From Mycolicibacterium hassiacum DSM 44199 (GTDB lineage Bacteria > Actinomycetota > Actinomycetes > Mycobacteriales > Mycobacteriaceae), in the NCBI RefSeq assembly GCF_900603025.1, contig NZ_LR026975.1, positions 1,674,001-1,738,000 on the forward strand: a DNA stretch of 64,000 bases. Reading direction: 5' to 3'. The notes beneath the pieces are model-generated. The model searched no databases, was not told the DNA's origin, and was given only the letters and a program-made list of their open reading frames with translations. Positions 57,567 through 64,000 of this stretch are shown one piece after another. Within the stretch, counting starts at the first letter, position 1; each line of letters begins with the position of its first letter. Position numbers and translations under genes: made by a program.

Positions 57567-60136
57567 CCCGCAGTCGGTGGCACATTCGCGTCGGGGCGAT
57601 CGTGTTCGCCTGGCTCACAGCGCTTGTCGTCGTGGCGCTGCTGCACCACTCCATCCCGATCTCGGCCTGGCTGCTCGTTCATCTGTTGGGCCTGGGGGCG
57701 GCCGGTAACGCGATCCTGATCTGGAGCCGCCATTTCACCGATGCGCTGCTGCGCCGGCCGCCGGACTCGTCCAGGGCCGGACAGGCGTGGCGCATCGCGG
57801 TGTTCAACGCCGGCGCGGTGGCCGTGATCGCCGGGATGGTCGCTGGTGTCCGGCCGGCCGTCGCCGTCGGTGGGGCTGCGGTCGCCGGGGTGGCGGGGGT
57901 GCACACGGTCACGTTGGCCGCGCAGCTGCGCAGGGCGCTGCCGTCGCGGTTCGGTGACACCGTCCGCTACTACATCGCCGCCGCGGCGCTGCTGGTGACA
58001 GGCGCCGGGCTCGGCGTCACCATGGCCGACACGCACCTGCCGGGTGCCGTCCACGAGCGGATGATCTTCGCCCACGCGGCCGTCAACGTCTTCGGTTTCA
58101 TCGGGCTCACCGTGCTCGGCACCCTGGTCACGCTGTGGCCGACGATGTTGCGCACCCGGATGGCCGACGGGGTCGAGGCCGCGGCGCGGCGCGGATTACC
58201 CGGTCTGCTCGGGGGACTGGGGTTGGCCGCCTCGGCGGCGGCGCTCGGCTCGGCACCGCTCGCCGGCGCCGGGGCGCTCTGCTATCTGCTCGCCGCCGGA
58301 TACGTGCTGTGGCCGCACCTCGACGAGGTCCGCCGCAAACCCCCGGTGACGTTCGCCGCCGGGTCGGTGTTGTGCGGGGTGGTGTGGCTGCTGGGATCGC
58401 TGGGCTATGCGGTGATCGCGTTCGCCACCGCGCCGAGTTGGCCGGCGCTGCTCGACCGGGCCGGCGCGCTGACCGTGCCGGTGCTGGCCGGTTTTTTGGT
58501 GCAGGTGCTGCTGGGCTCGCTGTCGTATCTGACCACGGTGGTGGCGGGCGGCCGGGCCGCCGCCATTGCCGCCGGCACGGCACTCGAACGCGGCGCGCCG
58601 TGGCGGTTGACGGTGGCCAACTCGGGGCTGCTGCTGTGCGTGGTGCCGACGCCGAGCCTGGTGCGGGTGGCGGCGTCGGTGCTGGTGCTGACGGCGTACG
58701 CGGTGTTCCTGCCGCTGCTGGTGCGGGCGGTCCGGCAGGCGCACAAGCACCGCGACACCCCGTCCACACCGGGACTGCCGCCGGCGGGTCCGCCACTGCG
58801 GCAACGGATCGGAGTCGCCGCGGCCGGGCTGGGCGTGGTAGTGCTGACCGGCGCGGCCGGGGTCGCCGCCGACCCGGCCGCGCTCGGAATCGGCGAGCCG
58901 CCGACGGCAGCGGTGACCGCGACCGGGCACACCACCGAGGTCGAGGTGCGCATCGACGGAATGCGCTACCTGCCCGACACCATCGAGGTGCCGGCCGGCG
59001 ACCGGCTGGTCATCACGCTGCGCAACACCGGCTCCGACCGTCACGACCTGGTGCTGGCCAACGGCGCCCGCACCGCGCGGATCGCGCCCGGCGAGACCGC
59101 GGTGCTCGACGCCGGCGTGATCGGCGGCGACCTGGACGGCTGGTGCTCGGTTGCCGGACACCGCCAGATGGGAATGACCTTGAAGGTCAAGGCGGTCGGC
59201 GCCGCCCCCGACGCGCCCCCGGACCACCAGGACACCGAATCGATCACCTCCGACGCGGTCGCCCGCAGCCTCGCCGCGTCACCGCCGGCCGGATTCACCC
59301 CGCGCGACGCCGCGTTGGGCGCGGCGTCGCCCGATCACCGCGTCACCCTGACCGTCACCGAAACCGAGAAAGCAGTGGCGCCGGGAATCACCCAGCGGCT
59401 CTGGACATTCGGCGGTTCGGCGCCGGGGCCGACACTACGCGGCAAGATCGGCGACGTCTTCGAGATCACGCTCGTCAACGACGGCACCATCGGGCACTCG
59501 ATCGACTTCCACGCCGGCGCGCTGGCTCCCGATGCGCCGATGCGCACGATCCAACCGGGGGAGCGGTTGGTGTACCGGTTCACCGCGACCAGGGCCGGGG
59601 TGTGGCTGTACCACTGTGCGACGACGCCGATGTCGGTGCATATCGCCAACGGCATGTTCGGGGCGGTGATCATCGAGCCACCCGATCTGGCTCCGGTGGA
59701 CCGCGAATATCTGCTCGTCCAGTCCGAGTTCTATCTCGGCCCACCCGGCGGGGAGGTCGACGCCGCCAAGGTCGCCACCGGCGACCCCGACCTGGTGGTC
59801 TTCAACGGCTACGCCAACCAGTACGACCATGCGCCGCTCACGGCCGCGGTGGGCGAGCGGGTGCGGATCTGGGTGCTGGCCGCAGGCCCCAACCGTGGCA
59901 CGTCGTTCCACGTCGTCGGCGGGGTGTTCGACACCGTGTGGGCCGAGGGCGACTATCGGCTGCGGCCCGGGTCCGGGGGCGCCCAGACTCTCGGGTTGTC
60001 CGCGGCCCAAGGCGGATTCGTGGAATTGACGTTCAACGAGGCGGGGCACTATCCGTTCGTGACGCACGTGATGAGCGACGCCGAGCGCGGTGCGCACGGA
60101 ATGATCGCGGTCGGCCCCGCGGCACCGGCCGCCTGA
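57563..60136 (+). CDS. Membrane-cupredoxin-NirK fusion, copper nitrite reductase
   Basis: 857 residues. 1-435: about ten to twelve membrane helices with conserved-looking His in HERMIFAHAAVNVFGFIG. 447-545: cupredoxin with a full type-1 copper set H494, C528, H533, M536 or M538. 590-857: two-domain nitrite reductase with type-1 ligands H645, C685, H693, M698; type-2 ligands H650, H684, H835; and catalytic D648 and H783. The enzyme should reduce nitrite to NO outside the membrane. Typical NirK is about 360 residues and soluble, so the attached electron-transfer and membrane domains are unusual. ATG 57563 overlaps the NnrS-like gene. Confidence 0.85.
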   Translation: MTRSRWHIRVGAIVFAWLTALVVVALLHHSIPISAWLLVHLLGLGAAGNAILIWSRHFTDALLRRPPDSSRAGQAWRIAVFNAGAVAVIAGMVAGVRPAVAVGGAAVAGVAGVHTVTLAAQLRRALPSRFGDTVRYYIAAAALLVTGAGLGVTMADTHLPGAVHERMIFAHAAVNVFGFIGLTVLGTLVTLWPTMLRTRMADGVEAAARRGLPGLLGGLGLAASAAALGSAPLAGAGALCYLLAAGYVLWPHLDEVRRKPPVTFAAGSVLCGVVWLLGSLGYAVIAFATAPSWPALLDRAGALTVPVLAGFLVQVLLGSLSYLTTVVAGGRAAAIAAGTALERGAPWRLTVANSGLLLCVVPTPSLVRVAASVLVLTAYAVFLPLLVRAVRQAHKHRDTPSTPGLPPAGPPLRQRIGVAAAGLGVVVLTGAAGVAADPAALGIGEPPTAAVTATGHTTEVEVRIDGMRYLPDTIEVPAGDRLVITLRNTGSDRHDLVLANGARTARIAPGETAVLDAGVIGGDLDGWCSVAGHRQMGMTLKVKAVGAAPDAPPDHQDTESITSDAVARSLAASPPAGFTPRDAALGAASPDHRVTLTVTETEKAVAPGITQRLWTFGGSAPGPTLRGKIGDVFEITLVNDGTIGHSIDFHAGALAPDAPMRTIQPGERLVYRFTATRAGVWLYHCATTPMSVHIANGMFGAVIIEPPDLAPVDREYLLVQSEFYLGPPGGEVDAAKVATGDPDLVVFNGYANQYDHAPLTAAVGERVRIWVLAAGPNRGTSFHVVGGVFDTVWAEGDYRLRPGSGGAQTLGLSAAQGGFVELTFNEAGHYPFVTHVMSDAERGAHGMIAVGPAAPAA

Positions 60137-60142
60137 TCGCCG

Positions 60143-61624
60143 CTACTCGGCGGGATAGCGGCGCGGGGTGAACACCCGGTCGCCGTCGAAGGCGGAGTAC
60201 CACTGGGTCTGCGAGGACCCGACGATCAGCAGGCAGCGCATGTCGATCTCGGCGGGGTCGAGGTCGGCCAACCGCACCACCTTGACCATCTCGGCCGGCC
60301 CGGACACGTCCCGGCCGATCACCACCGGGGTGGCGGTGTCCCGGTACTCGAGCAGCAGGTCCCGCATCGCGCCGACCTGCCAGGTGCGGCTCTTGGAAGC
60401 CGGGTTGTAGATGGCCAGCACCAGATCCGACGCGGCGGCGGCGCGCAACCGGGCCTCGATCACCTCCCAGGGCTTGAGCCGGTCCGACAGCGAGATCACC
60501 GCGTAGTCGTGGCCCAGCGGCGCTCCGATCCGGCTCGCCACGGCCTGCGCCGCCGTCATCGCCGGAATCACCCGTACCGGCACGTCGGGCCACTGTTTGG
60601 CCTCCTCGAGCACCGCGGTGGCCATCGCGAACACCCCGGGGTCCCCCGAGGACACCACCGCCACCCGCCGGCCCTGCTGCGCCAGCTCACAGGCCAGCCG
60701 GGCGCGGGCCGGTTCGTCGGTGTTGTCGCTGGGATGTCGGCGCTGGCCCGCGCGGGTGCCGACCCGGTCCAGATACGGGCCGTAGCCGATCAGGTCGGTC
60801 GCCGCAGCCAGCTCGCGGCGGCTCTCCGGGGTCATCCAGTCGCTGGTGCCGGGGCCGAGCCCGATCACCGTGACGTAGCCGACCTCGGTCTCCGGCTCCG
60901 GGCGGGGGCGGCCGGGCAGCATCGCCAGCGAGAAGTACGGCACCGTTTCGGCGTCGACGTCTCCCGCGGGCAGCACCCGCTGCCGGTCGGTGCTGGCCCG
61001 CTCCACGTAGAACGTGTCGTCAAGCCGCCCGGCCGCCGAAAGTGCCTTGCGCACAGCGGGATACGAGCGGCCCAGCTTGAGCACCACGGCGCTGTCGGTG
61101 TCGGACAGTCGGCGGGTGAGTTCGTCGACCGGCAGCGTGCCGGGCAGGATCGACAGCACCTCGTCGCCCTGGACCAGGGGAGTGCCGGTCGCCGCCGACG
61201 CCGCACTGACCGACGTCACCCCGGGGATGATCACCGCGTCGAACCGCTCGGTGAGCCGGGTGTGCATGTGCATGTACGAGCTGTAGAACAGCGGATCCCC
61301 TTCGGCCAGCAGCGCGACGTCGCGCCCGGCCTCCAGGTGCGCGGCGATGCGTTCGGCCGCCTCGCGGTAGAAGTCCTCCATCGCCCCGGCGTAGCCGCCG
61401 GGATGATCGGTGGTCTCGGTGGTCACCGGATAGACCAGGTGCTCCTCGATCTGCCCGGCGCGCAGGTACGGTTCGGCGATGCTGCGCGCGATGCTGCGGC
61501 CGTGCCGGGCGCTGTGGTAGGCGACGACGTCGGCCGCGGCGATCACCCGCGCCGCCTTGACCGTCACCAGCTCCGGGTCGCCCGGACCCAGCCCGACCCC
61601 GTACAACGTGCCCCGGCGGCTCAT
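60143..61624 (-). CDS. cobIJ: Precorrin-2 C20-methyltransferase / precorrin-3B C17-methyltransferase fusion
   Basis: 493-residue fusion of two tetrapyrrole methylases. The CobI half has LYGVGLGPGDPELVTVKA, LLAEGDPLFYSSYMHMH and VIIPGVTSVSAA; the CobJ half starts near residue 248 with VTVIGLGPGTSDWMTPES, VVSSGDPGVFAMATAV and LAIYNPASKSRTWQ. Together they methylate C20 of precorrin-2 and C17 of precorrin-3B. ATG 61624. It follows cobH through a duplicated 28-bp junction and corresponds to Rv2066. Confidence 0.97.
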   Translation of the reverse strand: MSRRGTLYGVGLGPGDPELVTVKAARVIAAADVVAYHSARHGRSIARSIAEPYLRAGQIEEHLVYPVTTETTDHPGGYAGAMEDFYREAAERIAAHLEAGRDVALLAEGDPLFYSSYMHMHTRLTERFDAVIIPGVTSVSAASAATGTPLVQGDEVLSILPGTLPVDELTRRLSDTDSAVVLKLGRSYPAVRKALSAAGRLDDTFYVERASTDRQRVLPAGDVDAETVPYFSLAMLPGRPRPEPETEVGYVTVIGLGPGTSDWMTPESRRELAAATDLIGYGPYLDRVGTRAGQRRHPSDNTDEPARARLACELAQQGRRVAVVSSGDPGVFAMATAVLEEAKQWPDVPVRVIPAMTAAQAVASRIGAPLGHDYAVISLSDRLKPWEVIEARLRAAAASDLVLAIYNPASKSRTWQVGAMRDLLLEYRDTATPVVIGRDVSGPAEMVKVVRLADLDPAEIDMRCLLIVGSSQTQWYSAFDGDRVFTPRRYPAE

Positions 61625-61679
61625 GCTCGGTTACTCATCCTCGGCTGCTCGTGCTCGGTTGCTCATTCTCGGTTGCTCG
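61624..61679 (-). repeat. 28-bp tandem duplication at the cobH-cobIJ junction
   Basis: Units 61624-61651 and 61652-61679 agree at 25 of 28 positions. The duplication covers the cobH stop and the cobIJ start, so it has pushed the two genes apart. It also creates short start-stop overlaps (ATGA at 61663-61666, ATGAGTAA and ATGA at 61624) that could keep ribosomes re-initiating through the gap. Confidence 0.75.
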
Positions 61680-62289
61680 CGATCGCGTTGACCGCCGCGG
61701 CGGCCATCGCGCTGCCGCCCCGCCGGCCGGTCACCACCAGATACGACATGCCGCGCGGCCGCTCGATCAGCTCCTGCTTGGACTGCGCCGACCCGACGAA
61801 GCCGACCGGCCCGCCCAACACGGCGGTCGGTGTCGGCGCGCCCTCGTCGAGCAGTTCCAGCAGCCGGAACAGCGCGGTCGGGGCGTTGCCGATGGCCAGC
61901 ACCGCGCCACCCAACCGGTCCGCCCACAGGGCGACGGCGGCCGCCGAGCGGGTGGTGCCGAGGCGTTCGGCCAGCTCCGGGGCGCGCGGGTCGGCGACCA
62001 GCGACACCACCTCGTTGTCGGCGGGCAACCGGGACCGGGTGATGCCCGCGGCCACCATCGACGAGTCGCACAGGATCGGTGCGCCGTCGGCCAGCGCGGC
62101 ATGGGTGCGCTCCACCACGTCGGGGGTGAAGGCCACATGGTCGGTGACATCGACCTGCCCGCAGGTGTGGATCAGCCGGACCACGACCCGCGCGACATCC
62201 TCGGGAAACCGGGACAGATCCGCCTCGGCGCGGATCGTGGCGAACGACTGCCGATAGATCTCGGCGGCATCGCGGATGTAGTCGAGCAC
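61663..62289 (-). CDS. cobH: Precorrin-8X methylmutase
   Basis: CobH moves the C11 methyl to C12, making hydrogenobyrinic acid. 208 residues from GTG 62289. Catalytic His in [39 protein letters not shown] and [13 protein letters not shown] are all canonical. It follows cobG by 9 bp and precedes cobIJ. Confidence 0.97.
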   Translation of the reverse strand: MLDYIRDAAEIYRQSFATIRAEADLSRFPEDVARVVVRLIHTCGQVDVTDHVAFTPDVVERTHAALADGAPILCDSSMVAAGITRSRLPADNEVVSLVADPRAPELAERLGTTRSAAAVALWADRLGGAVLAIGNAPTALFRLLELLDEGAPTPTAVLGGPVGFVGSAQSKQELIERPRGMSYLVVTGRRGGSAMAAAAVNAIASNRE

Positions 62290-62298
62290 CCGAACACC

Positions 62299-63417
62299 CT
62301 AAGGCGACGCTTCCCGCGGTCGATATCCGTCTCCGGTCGCCACCAGCACCTGCGCCCCCCGCGGACTGCCGCAGGCCCGCTCGCAGCCCACGAAATGCCG
62401 GTGCCCGTCGGCCGGCTCGGCGACGGCGGCCATCGCGTCGGCGCGCACGTCGGCGATCGACCGGGAGCAACCGGGCCGGCCGGTGCAGGCGCTCAGCGAC
62501 AGCCAGGGCGATTCGGCGTCGAACACCAGCCCGAGCGGTGCCAGCACCCGCAGCGCGGTGTCGGCGACCCCCTCGTCGAGGTCGAAGACCAGCACCGACC
62601 GCCACGGGGTGATCGCCATCGGCGCCTCGATCACCGCCAGGTACTCGGCGAGGTCGGCCGGCAACACGCCCAGCCGCACCGCCGCGCCCAGGGTGACCCG
62701 GCCGTCGTGCTGGTCGAACCAGCCGACCGGCGGGCGGGTGACCGGCGGCCAGGTCGCACCCGGCTCCGCGGTCACCGGGAAGCCCGCCAGCAGCGGCGAG
62801 GTGTCGCCGAGCTCCGCGACGCGCCAGGCCGCGCCGCGGACCTCGGTGAACCGCCGGGCCACCGCGATCAGCGCCGCGACCCCGTCGGCCGGCGACAGCC
62901 GCACCCCGGTGTCGCGGCCGGCCAGCACCAGCGCGACGGTGGTGTCGTCGACCAGATGCAGCCCGGCGTCGGGGGCCAGGCCGGAGATGTCGCCGCGGCC
63001 GTCGTCGATGCCGAACAGGAATCGGCCCGGCAGCTCGGTCAGCCCCGGCGCGGTGCGGATCGCCGCGTCGAGCTCCGCGACCAGTGGCCGGACGTCCGGG
63101 TTCGACCCGACCCGGCCCGACAGCGGGGAGGCCACGATGTTGCGGATGCGCTCGCGGTCCGGCGACGGCAGCAGACCCGCCTCGGCCAGGGCCGCCGACA
63201 GCGCGGCCGGGTCGGTCACCGAGCGGATCTGCACATTGCCGCGCGAGGTCAGTTCCATTGCCGGCGAACCCCACCGGGCCGCCGAACGGGCCAGCGCCTG
63301 CAGCTGCCGGGCGCTGATCGCCCCGCCGGGCAGCCGGATCCGCGCCAGGGCACCGTCGGCGGACGGATACACCTTCAGGGCGCCGGGGCAGGCGTCGTGT
63401 TCACGCGTCCTGGCCAC
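62299..63417 (-). CDS. cobG: Precorrin-3B synthase
   Basis: CobG, a nitrite/sulfite-reductase-like monooxygenase with a 4Fe-4S cluster, makes precorrin-3B in the oxygen-dependent cobalamin route; its presence marks aerobic synthesis. 372 residues from GTG 63417 (ARTREHDACPGALKV, matching the M. tuberculosis start). Half-repeat motifs LTSRGNVQIR, PLSGR and the cluster cysteines in SACTGRPGCSRS and VGCERACGSP are present. First gene of the minus-strand cobG-cobH-cobIJ run. Confidence 0.95.
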   Translation of the reverse strand: MARTREHDACPGALKVYPSADGALARIRLPGGAISARQLQALARSAARWGSPAMELTSRGNVQIRSVTDPAALSAALAEAGLLPSPDRERIRNIVASPLSGRVGSNPDVRPLVAELDAAIRTAPGLTELPGRFLFGIDDGRGDISGLAPDAGLHLVDDTTVALVLAGRDTGVRLSPADGVAALIAVARRFTEVRGAAWRVAELGDTSPLLAGFPVTAEPGATWPPVTRPPVGWFDQHDGRVTLGAAVRLGVLPADLAEYLAVIEAPMAITPWRSVLVFDLDEGVADTALRVLAPLGLVFDAESPWLSLSACTGRPGCSRSIADVRADAMAAVAEPADGHRHFVGCERACGSPRGAQVLVATGDGYRPREASP

Positions 63418-63450
63418 GGGTTCACCGTACGCCAGCCGGCGCACCGGGTT

Positions 63451-64000
63451 TCAGCTGGCCAGCGGCACCGGTTCGACGACGTCCGAGTAGTTCGACGCGT
63501 CGCCGACCAGGCTGCGGCTGCGCCGGCCGTGGATGTCGACCGGGATGTCGCCGGCCAGGGTCACCCGGTTGAGCCGGCGGTACTGATCGTCGTAGTCGGC
63601 GACGGCGTAGTGCTGGGTGGCGCGGTTGTCCCAGATGGCCAGGTCGCCCGGCTCCCAGTTCCACCTGACGGTGTTCTCCAGCCGGGTGATCCGGTCCTGG
63701 AACAACCGGTACAGGGTCGCCGACTCGGTCTGCCCGAAACCGACGAAGTGCTTGACGAACTGGCCGAGCAGCAACACCCGCTTCCCGGTCTCCGGGTGCA
63801 CCCGCACCACCGGATGCTCGGTCTCGAAGTACTCGGAGACGAAGTCGCGGCGATACTCCTGCTCGGTGTCGGCCAGCGTGACCTCGCGCAGATCGGCCTC
63901 GGTCGCGTAGTCGTAGGCGTTGGTGTGCACCGCCCACAGATTCTCGGCCAGCGCCTGCAGCGGCCGGGGCAGCTGCTCGTACGCGGTCTCGGTGTTGGCC
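63451..64000 (-). CDS. TauD/Rv3406-type Fe(II)/2-oxoglutarate dioxygenase, partial
   Basis: C-terminal 183 residues; the N-terminus with the first metal His-x-Asp lies beyond the right edge. [56 protein letters not shown] (second metal His) and [11 protein letters not shown] (2-oxoglutarate Arg) match the Rv3406/AtsK group of alkylsulfatase dioxygenases, which release sulfate or aldehydes from alkyl sulfates. Substrate is inferred. Next to, but not clearly part of, the cob run. Confidence 0.88.
   Translation of the reverse strand, partial: ANTETAYEQLPRPLQALAENLWAVHTNAYDYATEADLREVTLADTEQEYRRDFVSEYFETEHPVVRVHPETGKRVLLLGQFVKHFVGFGQTESATLYRLFQDRITRLENTVRWNWEPGDLAIWDNRATQHYAVADYDDQYRRLNRVTLAGDIPVDIHGRRSRSLVGDASNYSDVVEPVPLAS

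Noticed and set aside
57563..60136. Reading the copper protein as a laccase-type multicopper oxidase
   Set aside because: The ligand pattern (HSIDFH, YHC, VHIANGM, distal SFH and VTH) fits NirK type-1/type-2 sites; the HCH trinuclear cluster motifs of laccases are absent.
49801..63450. Genomic island with att sites around the nitrite module
   Set aside because: No tRNA, integrase or direct-repeat boundary was found near 54.9 or 60.1 kb, and base composition looks like the neighbours, so transfer remains only a possibility.

Overview
The window is a high-GC actinobacterial chromosome segment. Gene content and order follow the Mycobacterium tuberculosis stretch from about Rv2139 down to Rv2064 (pyrD/lppL/uppP, cysQ-mshC, metH, hisE-hisG, trmI, mpa, dop-pup-prcB-prcA, pafA-pafB-pafC, tatA-tatC-helY, pepE, then the cob genes). 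Mycothiol synthesis (MshC), the Pup-proteasome, lipoproteins LppL and LppK, an MTB12-type secreted antigen and a consensus mycobacterial SOS box all point to a Mycobacterium/Mycolicibacterium species, probably an environmental one given the extra catabolic and nitrite-related genes. No rRNA, tRNA or CRISPR array was found, and there is almost no long intergenic space.

Layout. 1-5556: pyrD (partial), a DUF5703 gene and lppL on the minus strand; then a plus-strand set with uppP, a phosphomutase-like gene, DUF3090 and an SCO1664-type gene. 5483-7951: a Crp/Fnr-like regulator whose first 15 codons have been cut off by a 1.5-kb IS110-family element; the element carries a frameshifted transposase and a left end that looks like a bridge RNA. 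8000-11991: cysQ, mshC, an SDR and a PAC2 protein. 12086-21225: metH, a HAD phosphatase, a sugar-porter MFS, hisE-hisG, a DUF4126 membrane protein and a MerA-like flavoprotein. 21176-24438: a minus-strand set (RecB-like nuclease, thioesterase, then ArsR-SRPBCC-flavodoxin with a palindromic operator). 24513-26785: trmI, DUF503, lppK and an MTB12-like antigen.

26933-43774 is the protein-quality-control and export block: Mpa ATPase, an unrelated minus-strand amidohydrolase/membrane-protein pair, dop-pup-prcB-prcA, an epoxide-hydrolase-like gene, pafA-pafB-pafC, a DUF2510 miniprotein, tatA-tatC and helY. Pup is deamidated by Dop, ligated by PafA, recognised by Mpa and degraded with its target in PrcBA; PafBC are DNA-damage regulators. 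43782-50323: an alpha/beta hydrolase and TetR regulator divergent over a double palindromic operator, a DUF4333 protein, a 5'-3' exonuclease, pepE, a LexA-box 13E12/HNH gene and an F420-dependent reductase homologue.

50358-63417 holds two runs of cobalamin genes (SDR-cobL-cobM-cobK on plus; cobG-cobH-cobIJ on minus). Between them is the most interesting part: a nitrite/NO module at 54935-60136 with a hemerythrin-DUF2249 protein, a divergent HTH regulator with SufR-like cysteines, an NnrS-like membrane protein and an 857-residue fusion of a polytopic membrane domain, a type-1 copper cupredoxin and a two-domain NirK whose copper ligands and catalytic Asp/His are all visible. The window ends in a partial TauD/Rv3406-type dioxygenase.
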